A DNA stretch of 64,000 nucleotides from Conexibacter woesei Iso977N (GTDB lineage: Bacteria; Actinomycetota; Thermoleophilia; Solirubrobacterales; Solirubrobacteraceae), in NCBI RefSeq assembly GCF_000424625.1, contig NZ_AUKG01000001.1:930001-994000 (forward strand), read 5' to 3'. Of this stretch, positions 1 to 11,685 are shown piece by piece. Positions within the stretch are counted from its first letter, which is position 1. Every line of letters begins with the position of its first letter. The notes beneath the pieces are model-generated. The model saw only the letters and a list, made by a program, of their open reading frames with translations. It was not told the DNA's origin and ran no database searches. The translations under genes were made by a program, and so were the position numbers.

Positions 1-279
1 GACCTCGATCTCCGCCTGCGCCTTCTGCAGCAGCGGCAGCGCGGTCGCGACCAGCGTACCCGCCGGCAACGCGATCCGCGGCTTGACGATCGAGGAGTCG
101 ATGACGTCCCGGGCCTCGCCGTCACGCCCGACCGACGTCACGCCGAACGCGACCCCGCGCTCACCCAGGCCGCCCAGCAGCGCGTTGAGCGCCACCGTCT
201 TGCCGACGTTCTTGGCCGTTCCGATGATCGCGAGGCGCCGGACATCGGCGCCGCTCAGCGCCGCGTCAACCGCCGACAT
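1..279 (-). CDS. KamB-like P-loop protein, 5' part only (lysine 5,6-aminomutase reactivase subunit?)
   Basis: The reading frame runs off the left edge, so only the first 93 residues are visible. It starts at ATG (277-279), inside the end of kamE (14-nt overlap), which implies translational coupling. About 20 residues in there is a Walker A loop, GTAKNVGKT, followed by a GxLGERG-type turn, so this is a nucleotide-binding protein. Family knowledge: kamD-kamE operons commonly carry kamB and kamC, annotated as ATP-dependent reactivase components that restore the B12 enzyme after inactivation, and position and P-loop fit KamB. The family assignment rests on context and one motif. Another P-loop NTPase linked to the operon remains possible. 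Confidence 0.6.
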   Translation of the reverse strand, partial: MSAVDAALSGADVRRLAIIGTAKNVGKTVALNALLGGLGERGVAFGVTSVGRDGEARDVIDSSIVKPRIALPAGTLVATALPLLQKAQAEIEV

Positions 280-1030
280 GCGCCGGCTGCTCCGCGTCCT
301 GCAGCCGCTCGATCCACGACCGCGCAAGGAACGCGGCGACGTGGTGGGGGTACGTGCCCTTGGAGAACCCGGCGTCGAAGCCGAGCTCCTTGGCCAGCTC
401 GTCGGAGATCAGGTGCCCGCCGCAGCACAGCACGATGCGGTCCCGGAGCCCCTCGGCCTCGAGCATGTCGACGAGCTGCGTCAGGTTCTGCACGTGCAGG
501 CCCTGCTGCGTCACGGTCTGTGAGACCAGGATCGCGTCCGCGTCGACCTCGAGCGCCTTCGCGACGAGGTCGCCGTTGGCGACCTGCGAGCCCATGTTGT
601 AGGCCTTGAACCAGCGGTAGGCCTCGAGCCCGTGATGGCCGTCGTAGCCCTTCAGGTTCAGGATCGCGTCGATCCCGACCGTGTGGGTGTCGGACCCCGT
701 GGACGCGCCGACGACCGTCAGCGGCCGCCCGACGCCCTTTTCGATCAGCGCCTCGATCTCGTCGTGCGTGAGCTGCTCGTCGACCGACCGCTGGTCGGCG
801 GTCCCGTCGAACTCGACCGTGTTGGGGTTCAACGCGTACACGATGAAGTACGTGAAGCCCTCGGTCAGCTCCTCGGCGTGGACGACGTGGACATCGCCCA
901 GGCCCATGCCCTCGACGAGCGCGACCGCGGCCTGCCGGCCCGCGCGCGTCTTCGGGACGGGCAGCGTGAACGCGAGCTGCATCAGCCCGTCGTTCTTGTG
1001 GTCGCCGTAGGCGGCGATGCGCTCAGACAT
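266..1030 (-). CDS. kamE: Lysine 5,6-aminomutase beta subunit (B12-binding)
   Basis: This is the small subunit of the adenosylcobalamin- and PLP-dependent enzyme that moves the terminal amino group of D-lysine or beta-lysine to carbon 5 in lysine catabolism. It has 254 residues, normal for KamE. The B12-binding signature DTHTVG is at residues 114-119, with His116 expected to coordinate cobalt. Lys127 lies 11 residues later in the NLKG motif, the same spacing as the His/PLP-binding Lys pair of the clostridial enzyme. A Rossmann-type B12 domain follows (AILVSQT, LCCGGHL). The start ATG overlaps the end of kamD by 8 nt and the stop overlaps the kamB-like gene, so the three genes form one transcription unit on the minus strand. 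Confidence 0.93.
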   Translation of the reverse strand: MSERIAAYGDHKNDGLMQLAFTLPVPKTRAGRQAAVALVEGMGLGDVHVVHAEELTEGFTYFIVYALNPNTVEFDGTADQRSVDEQLTHDEIEALIEKGVGRPLTVVGASTGSDTHTVGIDAILNLKGYDGHHGLEAYRWFKAYNMGSQVANGDLVAKALEVDADAILVSQTVTQQGLHVQNLTQLVDMLEAEGLRDRIVLCCGGHLISDELAKELGFDAGFSKGTYPHHVAAFLARSWIERLQDAEQPAHVGG

Positions 1031-2597
1031 GCGAGACCACCTCGATGTCCGCGAACGGGTTGAGGTAGGCCTCGTCCAGCGTGACGATGCCGTCGGCGCC
1101 GCGGCCGCCCTCGATCGTCCGCGTCACGTCGCCGAACGTCCCGGCCTCCAGCGCCGTGAAGAGGCTCGTCGAGCGGATGCCCTCGAGCATCCTCGACGCC
1201 TCGTCCAGCACCTTCGCCGCGTGCGTCTGGATCAGCCCGCCGGGCCGCGGGACCAGCTCGGACCCGATGTCGCGCGCGAACGTCGACACGTACGACGACG
1301 CCTGGAGACCCAGGACGCGGTCGTGGATGTGCGGCGTGTGGATGCCCTCGCTCGGCGTGCCGACCGTCTGGATCTCCTGCCCGGTCGCGACCGTGATCAG
1401 GTTGAACAGCACGTCGTTGGCCTGCGTCCGGAACAGGTCGCCGTCCATGTGGCGGGTCGGCGGCATGTACTTGATCGGGCACTCCGGGAACAGCTCGCGG
1501 GTGAGCTGGGCGTGCGCCCACTCCAGCAGCAGGCCGTTCTCGACCCGCGGGTCGATCTCGAACGCGCTGCCGACCGCGATCTGGTCCGGGGCCAGCCCTG
1601 CGCGGCGCGCCAGCGCGTAGTTGATGAACTGCGACGCGACGACCGACGGTGCGGCCTCGATCGCGTCCGCGGTGCGGAGGTAGTTGTCCTCGCCCGTGTT
1701 GATCGTGATCCCGAACAGGCCGTTGATGCGGCGCGAGAAGCGCTGGTCGATCAGCGTCCGGACCGGGTTCAGGTCGCGGTACAGGATCCCGTACAGCGCG
1801 TCGTTGACCATGTTGTCGAAGCCCTCGATCGCGCCCATGACGGCGATCTCCGGCATGCACAGGCCCGAGCAGAACGACGACAGGCGGATGTAGCGGCCGT
1901 GGTCCTTGGACCACTCGTCCATCGCCTCGCGCATGATCTTGAAGTTCGCCTGCGTGGCGAACGTCCCGCCGAAGCCCTCGGTCGTCGGGCCGTAGGGCAC
2001 GAAGTCCAGGAGCGACTGGGCGGTCGAGCGGATCACCGCGACGATCCCGCCGCCGTGCTGGGCGACGGCCTTGGCGTGCACGACGTCCTCGTAGACGTCG
2101 CCGGTCGCGGTCAGCACGTAGACCAGCGGGCCGGGCTCGTCCCTCGGGTCCTGCAGCGTGCCGATCAGCTGCGCGCGCTCGGCGCGCGCCTGCGCGATGT
2201 CGGCGATCGCCGCCGCCGCGCGGACGGCCATGAGGTCGTCGACCTCGCCGCCGTCGGTGGGCGCGCCGGCGCACAGGTCGACCTCGCCGCGGGCGATGCC
2301 CTCGGCGAGCTGCTGCGGCGTCATGCCCGTGCGGAGCATGGCGGCGCCGAGCCAGAACGCGATCCCGCGATCCAGCTTGCCCTGGCGGGCGACATGGTCG
2401 ACCACGACGTTGGGGAGCGGCGCGTCATCCCTGTCCACGCCGTCGATCCCCAGGAGCCGCGCGACCGCGCGCTCCACGGAGACGGTGGTCCTTCGATCGG
2501 TGACCCGGTAGACATCGTCCACGATGGACTCGGCCGCCGCATGGCACGCCGTCGTCACAGTCGGATCCAGCCCGAGGGCCGCTCGATCGTTGGTCAT
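1023..2597 (-). CDS. kamD: Lysine 5,6-aminomutase alpha subunit
   Basis: This is the large catalytic subunit, a TIM-barrel protein of 524 residues, the usual KamD length. It pairs with KamE to bind substrate, PLP and cobalamin. The sequence is collinear with the family through its full length: N-terminal helices, then barrel segments such as YGPTTEGFGGTFATQ and SSFCSGLCMPE. It is the first gene of the kamD-kamE-kamB-like unit. The start ATG is preceded by a GAGG-like Shine-Dalgarno in the leader. No B12 riboswitch is visible in the short upstream region. The pathway would feed lysine carbon towards acetyl-CoA and acetoacetate or butyrate units. Other pathway genes (kdd, kce, kal) would have to lie beyond the left edge and cannot be checked here. 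Confidence 0.94.
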   Translation of the reverse strand: MTNDRAALGLDPTVTTACHAAAESIVDDVYRVTDRRTTVSVERAVARLLGIDGVDRDDAPLPNVVVDHVARQGKLDRGIAFWLGAAMLRTGMTPQQLAEGIARGEVDLCAGAPTDGGEVDDLMAVRAAAAIADIAQARAERAQLIGTLQDPRDEPGPLVYVLTATGDVYEDVVHAKAVAQHGGGIVAVIRSTAQSLLDFVPYGPTTEGFGGTFATQANFKIMREAMDEWSKDHGRYIRLSSFCSGLCMPEIAVMGAIEGFDNMVNDALYGILYRDLNPVRTLIDQRFSRRINGLFGITINTGEDNYLRTADAIEAAPSVVASQFINYALARRAGLAPDQIAVGSAFEIDPRVENGLLLEWAHAQLTRELFPECPIKYMPPTRHMDGDLFRTQANDVLFNLITVATGQEIQTVGTPSEGIHTPHIHDRVLGLQASSYVSTFARDIGSELVPRPGGLIQTHAAKVLDEASRMLEGIRSTSLFTALEAGTFGDVTRTIEGGRGADGIVTLDEAYLNPFADIEVVSHV

Positions 2598-2716
2598 ATC
2601 CTCAGACGCTAAGGCGTCGGTCGTTGGTCGGCCAGAGCCGTTTGGCTTCCAGCGCAGTCAAGGGTAGGGCGCACAACGCATCGGTGTCCAGACAGGATCA
2701 CGCGCGCGAGCTTGCC

Positions 2717-2731
2717 CGTGGGTCACCCACG
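2717..2731. promoter_or_regulatory. 15-bp perfect palindrome in the kamD / argS-like divergent region
   Basis: CGTGGG-TCA-CCCACG is a perfect inverted repeat with 6-bp arms. It sits in the 208-bp gap between divergent kamD and the ArgS-like gene. A second, looser inverted repeat (AGTGGC / GCCACT) begins about 20 bp further right, and GACGC/GCGTC arms lie at 2605-2618 beside kamD. The position suits an operator for a regulator of one or both genes. No regulator gene is adjacent, so this is inference. The rest of the gap holds only leader sequence and an AGGAGG ribosome-binding site ahead of 2806. Confidence 0.35.
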
Positions 2732-2805
2732 ATGGTTGCACGAAGTGGCGGGCCTGGCCACTATCGTCGGTTCCGACCAGGCTCTGAACGCAGGAGGCAC
2801 GACCG

Positions 2806-4602
2806 ATGTCCACCCAATCCAACGGGACCCCTGAAGGCGACGACGCGCGCGACGGCATCCCCAGGGGAGCCGAGCACCTCGGCCGCTTGCGGGCCGCGGT
2901 GCGCGAGATCTCCACGGAGGACCACGGCCTCAGCCTCGAGACCCTGCGCAGCCCCGGGCGGTCGGACCTCGCGGTGAACCCGCGGGGCGGCTCCGTCTCC
3001 GAGGACGCGCTTGCCGAGGCGGCGGGCGCCCTGGCCGAACAGCCGGACGTCGAGGCGGCGGACCCCGCGGGCCGGCGCATCATGCTGCGGCTCGACGACG
3101 CGGTGATCGCGGCGCTGGGCGCGGACCTCGAGCGCGGCGTCGCGGACCTCCCGCCGGCGGAGGACGCGTCGTTGCACGGCAGGCACTTCATGATCCAGTT
3201 CCTGGATCCCAACGCCACGAAAGCCCTGCATGTGGGGCATCTGCGCAATGTCGCGCTGGGCCAGGCGCTGCGCTGCGGGCTGCGCGCGGCGGGCGCCGAC
3301 GCGTGGTCGCGGACCGCGATCGGCGACGCCGGGCAGCAGATGGGCGAGGCGATGGCCGGCTGCATCCAGTACGGCGGCGGCCACGCGCAGCGCGCGCCCG
3401 GCGTGCACGGCGACCGGGTCGTCGGCGAGTGGTACGCGCGCTACGTTCAGGAGCACCGCGACGCGGCCTTGGTCATGGACGAGGACGAGGCGGTCCTGGC
3501 GTCGATCGACCAGCACCTCGTGCGCGAGGTGGTCGTGCGCGACGATCTCGCGACGCAGCTGATGGCCAAGTGGGAGGCGGGCGATCCCGAGGTCCGCGCG
3601 CTGTGGCGCGACATCCGCGACTGGGCGGTCGAGGGCCAGAACGAGACGCTGGCGCGGCTGGGCGTCGTGTTCGACGTCGAGATCTCCGAGGCCGAGTCGT
3701 TCCCGCGGATCAGGTCCTTCGTCGAACATGCGTTGGCCCAGGGCGCGATGACCTACGCCGAGAACGGCGCGCTGGTCTACCTGACCGGCGACGAGGACTA
3801 CCCGGTGTTCCCGCTGGCGCGGCCGGACGGGTTCCCGACCCAGAACCTGCGCACGCTGAACCTCTGGTACGAGCTGATGCAGGAGCTCGAGGGCCACGAG
3901 GTCATCAACGTGGTCGGCGAGGAGTGGCGGGCGCACACGATCTACGTGCAGGAGATCCTGAGGCGGATGGGCATGGAGCAGCGCGTGCTCCCGACCGTCG
4001 ACGTCGTGCACGGGATGATCACCGCGACCGACGACGGCGAGGGCGAGATGTCGTCGTCGGCCGGGGGCGTCGTGCTCGTCGACGAGCTGCTCGACACGCT
4101 GGCGTCGTCGGAGGCGCTGCAGGCGCTGGCGATCCCGGACCGCGCCGGGTCCTCGGCCGAGGACCTCGCGGTGATGGCGGCGCTGGCGTACTGCCTCAAC
4201 CGGCCGCTGAGCAAGACGATGGTGTTGAACGCCGAGAAGATCCTCGACCCGAAGGCGCCGGGGATGCTGATCGCGCGGGCGTGGTCGAAGGCGTGGCAGC
4301 CGTCCTCCGACGGCGCGCCGGACCCGAGGGCCGACGACAGCGCCTACCGCTTCGCGGTCGTGCACTGCCAGCTCCAGCCGGACGTGCTCGCCCGCGGGCT
4401 CGAGACGGTCGACCTGGCGGCCGTGCTGCGCTCGGTGACCCACATGGCGACCTGGTACGGCGAGACCGACAGCTCGCCGAGCGTCGACCGCGTGATGCGC
4501 TCGCTGCTCGTCCGCGGCCTGCGCGCGCTCGGCGTCCAGTCGGTGCCGGTCGCCTTCGAGGCCGGCGCGGAGCGCGTCGAAGGCGAGCGGATCGTCTCCT
4601 GA
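2806..4602 (+). CDS. Arginyl-tRNA synthetase-like protein (class I catalytic core, degenerate KMSK loop)
   Basis: 598 residues, similar to ArgS. An Add-1-like N-terminal region (residues about 25-115) precedes a class I nucleotide-binding core with the HIGH-type motif LHVGH (about 141-145) and the ArgS-typical QNLRTLNLWYEL and NVVGEEW segments. The loop corresponding to KMSKRAG reads EMSSSAG (about residue 413), so the usual lysine positions are Glu and Ser. A DALR-like helical C-terminus is present but short. Family knowledge: ArgS often has a relaxed KMSK, so loss of activity is not proven. A strong AGGAGG lies upstream of ATG. It is divergent from kamD and convergent with the oxidoreductase gene, not in a translation operon. 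It could be a second ArgS or an aminoacyl-transfer enzyme with another acceptor; which one cannot be decided from sequence. Confidence 0.8.
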   Translation: MSTQSNGTPEGDDARDGIPRGAEHLGRLRAAVREISTEDHGLSLETLRSPGRSDLAVNPRGGSVSEDALAEAAGALAEQPDVEAADPAGRRIMLRLDDAVIAALGADLERGVADLPPAEDASLHGRHFMIQFLDPNATKALHVGHLRNVALGQALRCGLRAAGADAWSRTAIGDAGQQMGEAMAGCIQYGGGHAQRAPGVHGDRVVGEWYARYVQEHRDAALVMDEDEAVLASIDQHLVREVVVRDDLATQLMAKWEAGDPEVRALWRDIRDWAVEGQNETLARLGVVFDVEISEAESFPRIRSFVEHALAQGAMTYAENGALVYLTGDEDYPVFPLARPDGFPTQNLRTLNLWYELMQELEGHEVINVVGEEWRAHTIYVQEILRRMGMEQRVLPTVDVVHGMITATDDGEGEMSSSAGGVVLVDELLDTLASSEALQALAIPDRAGSSAEDLAVMAALAYCLNRPLSKTMVLNAEKILDPKAPGMLIARAWSKAWQPSSDGAPDPRADDSAYRFAVVHCQLQPDVLARGLETVDLAAVLRSVTHMATWYGETDSSPSVDRVMRSLLVRGLRALGVQSVPVAFEAGAERVEGERIVS

Positions 4603-4623
4603 ACCTCTGAGGGGCGGTCCGGC

Positions 4624-5484
4624 TCAGCCGGCGACGCCGGGCAGGACCTCCTCGGCGACCCAGTGGGCGACGCCGTCCGGGTAGGGCGGCGCGATGCTGA
4701 GCGTGAGGTGGGTGAAGCCCGCGGCGTGGGCCGCCTCGATCGCGGCGCGGGTCGCTTGCGGCTCGTCGTAGGAGATGCCGAGGTGCATCGAGCGGGTGAT
4801 GGTCGCGGGGTCGCGGCCGATCTCGGCGCAGTAGGCGTCCAGGTACGCGGAGCGCTCGATGGCGTCGGCGAGGTCGCCGCCGGGGATGTTCCAGACGTCG
4901 GCGTGGCGGGCGACGACGCGCAGCAGCGGCTTGGTCCGGCCGCCGATGACGACCGGCGTGCGGCGCAGCGGCTTGGGGTTGGCGAACGCGCCGACCAGGT
5001 TGTAGTGGTCGCCGTGGTGGTCGAACGGCGCGTCCTCGGTCCAGAGGCGGCGGATGATCGTCAGCGCCTCGTCGAGCGCCGCGACCGCGGTCGCCTGGTC
5101 GTGGAACGGGAGGCCGTGGGCTTCGTACTCGCGCCGCGCGATCGGGTGGCCGGGGCGCGAGCCGGCGCCGATCCCGAGGACCATCCGGCCGCCCGCCACG
5201 ACGTCGGCGGTCGCGGCGATCTTCGCCAGCATCGCCGGCGGGCGGAAGCGGTTGGAGGTCACGAGCAACCCGATGTCCTTGTGTTGGGTCTGGGCGGCGA
5301 GCGCCGCCAGCAGCGTCCAGCCCTCGAAGGCCGGGCCGAGCGGGTCGCCGCCGAGCGGCATCAGGTGGTCGTAGAGCCAGAGGTGGTCGAATGCGTCGAC
5401 CTCATCGGCCTCGCGCCAGACGCGCGCGATGTCGCCATAGGCGACCTGCATCGGGGCGGTCATCAACCCGTAGGACATGGTCAT
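4624..5484 (-). CDS. Luciferase-like (LLM class) F420-dependent oxidoreductase
   Basis: A 286-residue protein of the bacterial luciferase superfamily, which in actinobacteria mostly uses coenzyme F420 (or FMN) for hydride transfer in the cytoplasm. Typical family segments are seen: HLWLYDHL near residue 30, LLVTSNRFRPPAMLAK, then GRMVLGIGAGSRP (about 100-112) and TPVVIGG (about 185). The start was chosen at ATG ACC ATG because it overlaps the stop of the upstream aldo/keto reductase as ATGA and has AAGGAG at good spacing; upstream in-frame sequence is arginine-rich shadow. The substrate is unknown. Co-transcription with an aldo/keto reductase behind a TetR-type operator suggests inducible redox detoxification or catabolism. 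Confidence 0.85.
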   Translation of the reverse strand: MTMSYGLMTAPMQVAYGDIARVWREADEVDAFDHLWLYDHLMPLGGDPLGPAFEGWTLLAALAAQTQHKDIGLLVTSNRFRPPAMLAKIAATADVVAGGRMVLGIGAGSRPGHPIARREYEAHGLPFHDQATAVAALDEALTIIRRLWTEDAPFDHHGDHYNLVGAFANPKPLRRTPVVIGGRTKPLLRVVARHADVWNIPGGDLADAIERSAYLDAYCAEIGRDPATITRSMHLGISYDEPQATRAAIEAAHAAGFTHLTLSIAPPYPDGVAHWVAEEVLPGVAG

Positions 5485-6518
5485 CGCCGGCGCTCCTTCG
5501 TCGTCAGGGCGGTCGTCGAGGTCGACCACATGTTGTCGCTCACGTTGATGGTGTGGCCGGGTGGGACGATCGCGTCGATCCGGTCCAGCACGTCGTCGGT
5601 GAGCTCCACCCCGTCTGCCGCGAGGTAGCCGTCGAGGTGCTCGGCCGTGCGCGGCCCTACGATCGCGCTGGTCACCGCCGGGTGGCGCAGCACCCACGCG
5701 ATCGCCAGCTGGATCGGCGTCAGCCCCGCCTCCTCCGCCAGCCCGGCGAGCGCGTCGGCCGCCTGCAGCTTGGCGGCGTTGTGCGGCGCCGCCGTGTCGT
5801 AGGCGGCGGCGAAGCGCTCGCGCCGCACCGGCGAGCCCGGCGCGGCGGTCGCGCCGTCGAGGCGGTACTTCCCCGACAGCCAGCCGCCCGCCAGCGGGCT
5901 GTAGGTCAGCACGCCGAGCCCGTGCCGCACGGCCGCCGGGAGCACGTCGTACTCGGCCGCGCGCGTGAGCATGTTGTAGATCGGCTGCTCAGTGCGGAAC
6001 CGCTCGCGCCCGCGGCGCTCGGCGGCCCACTGCGCCTCGACCAGCTCGGCGCCGCTGACCGTCGAGGCGCCGAACATCCGGATCTTCCCGGCGTGCACGA
6101 GGTCGCTGAGGACGGCGAGCGTCTCGTCCACGTCGGTGTCCGGATCGAGTCGGTGGACCTGGAACAGGTCGATGTGGTCGGTCCTCAGGCGCCGCAGCGA
6201 GCCCTCGACGGCGGTCGTGAGCCAGCGGCGCGAGGTGCCGCGCGCGTTGACGTCGGTGCCGAACGGCAGCCCGGCCTTCGTCGCGAGGACGACGTCGTCG
6301 CGGCGGCCGCCGGCCAGCGCCCTGCCGACGATCTCCTCCGACTCGCCGGCCGAGTAGAAGTCGGCGGTGTCGAGGAAGTTGACGCCCGCGTCCAGCGCGC
6401 GGTGGATGATGCGCACGCTGTCGTCGTGATCGGGGTTGCCGAACGCTCCGAACATCATCGCGCCGAGGCACAGCGAGCTGACCCGGACGCCGGTGGCGCC
6501 GAGAGGGCGGTGGTCCAT
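5481..6518 (-). CDS. Aldo/keto reductase
   Basis: A 345-residue NADPH-dependent (beta/alpha)8 oxidoreductase. Visible motifs: LCLGAMMFG at the N-terminus, the catalytic Asp and Tyr region FLDTADFYSAGESEE, ATKAG with the catalytic Lys, and DHIDLFQVHR with the catalytic His. The C-terminus has the cofactor-binding IVGPRT segment. ATG at 6516-6518 was chosen because AAGGAG lies just upstream. The leader contains two palindromes shared with the divergent TetR gene, so TetR control is likely. It overlaps the LLM oxidoreductase by ATGA. It is closely similar to the reductase at 28349-29368 and the two are probably paralogues. Confidence 0.9.
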   Translation of the reverse strand: MDHRPLGATGVRVSSLCLGAMMFGAFGNPDHDDSVRIIHRALDAGVNFLDTADFYSAGESEEIVGRALAGGRRDDVVLATKAGLPFGTDVNARGTSRRWLTTAVEGSLRRLRTDHIDLFQVHRLDPDTDVDETLAVLSDLVHAGKIRMFGASTVSGAELVEAQWAAERRGRERFRTEQPIYNMLTRAAEYDVLPAAVRHGLGVLTYSPLAGGWLSGKYRLDGATAAPGSPVRRERFAAAYDTAAPHNAAKLQAADALAGLAEEAGLTPIQLAIAWVLRHPAVTSAIVGPRTAEHLDGYLAADGVELTDDVLDRIDAIVPPGHTINVSDNMWSTSTTALTTKERRR

Positions 6519-6549
6519 GGTGGCTCCTTGGGGTAGAGTCCGAGGGGAA

Positions 6550-6566
6550 GCGGAGAGCTTGTCCGC
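6550..6566. promoter_or_regulatory. TetR-type operator, site 1
   Basis: GCGGAGAGCTTGTCCGC is an imperfect 17-bp palindrome with GCGGA/TCCGC arms. It lies between the divergent aldo/keto reductase and TetR genes and repeats almost exactly at 6576-6592. Paired near-identical palindromes between a TetR gene and its divergent partner are the usual layout of an autoregulated TetR operator; binding itself is inferred. Confidence 0.7.
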
Positions 6567-6575
6567 ATCACTGTA

Positions 6576-6592
6576 GCGGATAGCCTGTCCGC
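6576..6592. promoter_or_regulatory. TetR-type operator, site 2
   Basis: GCGGATAGCCTGTCCGC matches site 1 at 15 of 17 positions and ends 11 bp before the TetR start codon. Centre-to-centre distance to site 1 is 26 bp, about two and a half helical turns. It would cover the TetR promoter or leader. Confidence 0.7.
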
Positions 6593-6603
6593 TTTCTACG
6601 AGC

Positions 6604-7152
6604 ATGCCGCAGCCGACCTCCAAGCGCGCCGACGCCGCGCGCAACCGCGACAGGATCCTCGCCGCCGCGCGGACCGCGTTCGCGGGCGCCGACGCGGACG
6701 TCTCGATGGCCGAGATCTCGCGCCGCGCGGGGGTTGGGATGGCGACGCTGTACCGGAACTTCCCGGGGCGCCGGGAGCTGCTCGAGGCGCTCTACACCGA
6801 GGAGGTCGACGCGATCTGCGCGGCCGCCGCCGACGCGCCGGACGATCCCGCGGGCGCGCGCCTGACCGCGTGGGTGCGGCGCTTCTTCGCGTTCTCGACG
6901 TCCAAGCGCGCGATCGCCGCCGAGCTGCTGACCCACGTCGCCGGGACCGATCCGGTCTTCGAGGGTGGCCGCACGCGCGTCCTGGCCGCCGGCCGGCCGT
7001 TGCTGGAGGCGGCGCAGGCGGCGGGCGAGGTGCGCGCCGACCTGACGCTCGAGCAGGTGCTCGACATGGTCATCGCGATCGCCCGGATCCAGGGCGACGC
7101 GGCGTACGTCGAGCCGATCCTGGACGCGGCGTTCGCCGGGCTGCGCCCGTGA
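6604..7152 (+). CDS. TetR/AcrR family transcriptional regulator
   Basis: 182 residues. The N-terminal helix-turn-helix (residues about 18-62) shows the family pattern RDRILAAARTAF then ISRRAGVGMATLYRNFPGRREL. The C-terminal part is the ligand-binding, dimerising domain found in actinobacterial TetR proteins of the SBP-type group. Divergent from the aldo/keto reductase/LLM operon with two shared 17-bp palindromes between, so it most likely represses both that operon and itself. The inducer is unknown, probably a small substrate of the two oxidoreductases. Confidence 0.92.
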   Translation: MPQPTSKRADAARNRDRILAAARTAFAGADADVSMAEISRRAGVGMATLYRNFPGRRELLEALYTEEVDAICAAAADAPDDPAGARLTAWVRRFFAFSTSKRAIAAELLTHVAGTDPVFEGGRTRVLAAGRPLLEAAQAAGEVRADLTLEQVLDMVIAIARIQGDAAYVEPILDAAFAGLRP

Positions 7153-7186
7153 CGTACGCGCGTAGGTGACACCGGCGTTTCTCAAG

Positions 7187-7216
7187 ATCCCGGTCCTTCG
7201 GCCCGATCACCGGGAT
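7187..7216 (+). promoter_or_regulatory. Possible leader hairpin before the HD-GYP gene
   Basis: Arms ATCCCGGT and ACCGGGAT are perfectly complementary (8 bp) with a 14-nt loop. The right arm ends 4 nt before the GTG start at 7221, so a folded transcript would hide the probable ribosome-binding region. It may tune translation, or it may be a weak terminator for the TetR gene. It is too small for a known c-di-GMP riboswitch. Confidence 0.25.
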
Positions 7217-7220
7217 TGGG

Positions 7221-10357
<3,137 letters not shown>

Positions 10358-10361
<4 letters not shown>

Positions 10362-11584
10362 AAGAACGCCGCGCGCTGGAAGAACCAGACCAGCCCGAAG
10401 CAGCAGACCGCGGCGGCGATCGTGCCGGTCGCCGACACGCCCCAGACCGGGCGGTAGCGGCGCAGGAGCGCGAGGGCCGGGAAGGCCAGCAGGATGATGC
10501 CGAGCTGGACGGACTCGATGCCGAGGTTGAAGACCAGCAAGGACGACAACAAGGTCCAGGAGAAGGCCTGGTCGATCCCGAGTGCGGAGGCGAAGCCGAG
10601 GCCGTGGACCAACCCGAAGCAGAACACGACGCCCAGCCGTGCCCAGCCGGAGCGGTCGAGGCCGAGCGGGCCGCTGCCGACCTCCTCGACCTCCTCGATG
10701 TCGCCGCGCAGCTCCCAGATCCGCCTCAGGTGCAGCGCGGCGACGGCGGCGATCGACAGCGCGATCGTCGGCTCGACCAGGCTCGAAGGCACGTGCACCA
10801 ACCCGAGCGCGGCGAGGATGAACGTGACGGAATGCGCGAGCGTGAACGTCGACGCCGCGAGCACGATCTCCCGCAGCCGCCGCGACCCGGCGATCAAGGC
10901 CAACAGGAACAGGATGTGGTCGATGCCCGTCAGCAGGTGGTTGGCGCCGAGGCGCCAGAACTCGCCGTACTGCGTCAGCAGCGACTGGTGCGTCGAGAAC
11001 GACGGGTGGCGCGCCTCGAGCGTCGCGCTGCCCGAGCGCAGGTCGATCTCCTCGTAGGTGACGATCGTCTTGGTGCCCCTGACGTAGCCCTCGGAGTCCG
11101 GGAACAGCGTGCTCGTCAGCACGTGCGCGCCGCCGCTCTCGGGGCACGTGTAGTCCACCGTGACCGACGCGTAGTCGGTGCCGTCGCGCGGCCCGACCCT
11201 GAACCCGCCGGACTGCGACGGCGTGCAGGCTGTGCCGTCCTTGACCTTCAGGCTCTGGCGCTGGTTGATGTAGGCCATGACCGCGGCCGCGTGGTCGGCC
11301 AGCGCCGCGGTCTCCTTGGCCGGGTCGTGGTCGTTGAACGCCGGCGTGCCCTGCCTGAACAGCCTGTCGTCGTGCTCGGCGTCGGCGGCGGAGACGACGA
11401 GCAGGTCGTACTCCAACCCCATCCTGACGGCGACGTGCCCCTTCTCGGGCGACGTCATGTCGACGTAGACGACCGAGCTGAACCCGTGCGCCATCGCAGA
11501 TGTGGCGGGAAGCAGCTGCGCCGCGGCGAAGGCGACGAGCAGCAGACGGACGAGCGGGCGGGTGCGGCGGCGGAGAGCGTGCAT
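10358..11584 (-). CDS. HupE/UreJ family membrane protein
   Basis: 408 residues. A signal peptide ends near AMAHG. A soluble extracytoplasmic domain of about 170 residues follows, then about seven membrane helices. The membrane part carries the HupE/UreJ_2 signatures: NHLLTGIDHILFLLAL, LAHSVTF, and FGLVHGLGFA. Family knowledge: HupE proteins are nickel or cobalt permease candidates linked to hydrogenase and urease loci, but many members are orphans. No hydrogenase or urease genes are nearby, so the substrate is open. A cobalt role would fit the B12-dependent kam genes about 8 kb away, but nothing in the sequence links them. Confidence 0.8.
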
Positions 11585-11685
11585 CGGGCCGCGGCATCGT
11601 GGCCGTCGCGCTCCGGTTGTTGGTGAATTTGGTGTGAAATCTGCTCGACGTCTGTCGCGGGCGCCGCCAAGATCGCCGCTTCGTC

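Noticed and set aside
2598-2805. Cobalamin riboswitch ahead of kamD
   Set aside because: The leader is too short and lacks the conserved B12-box core; only small inverted repeats are present.
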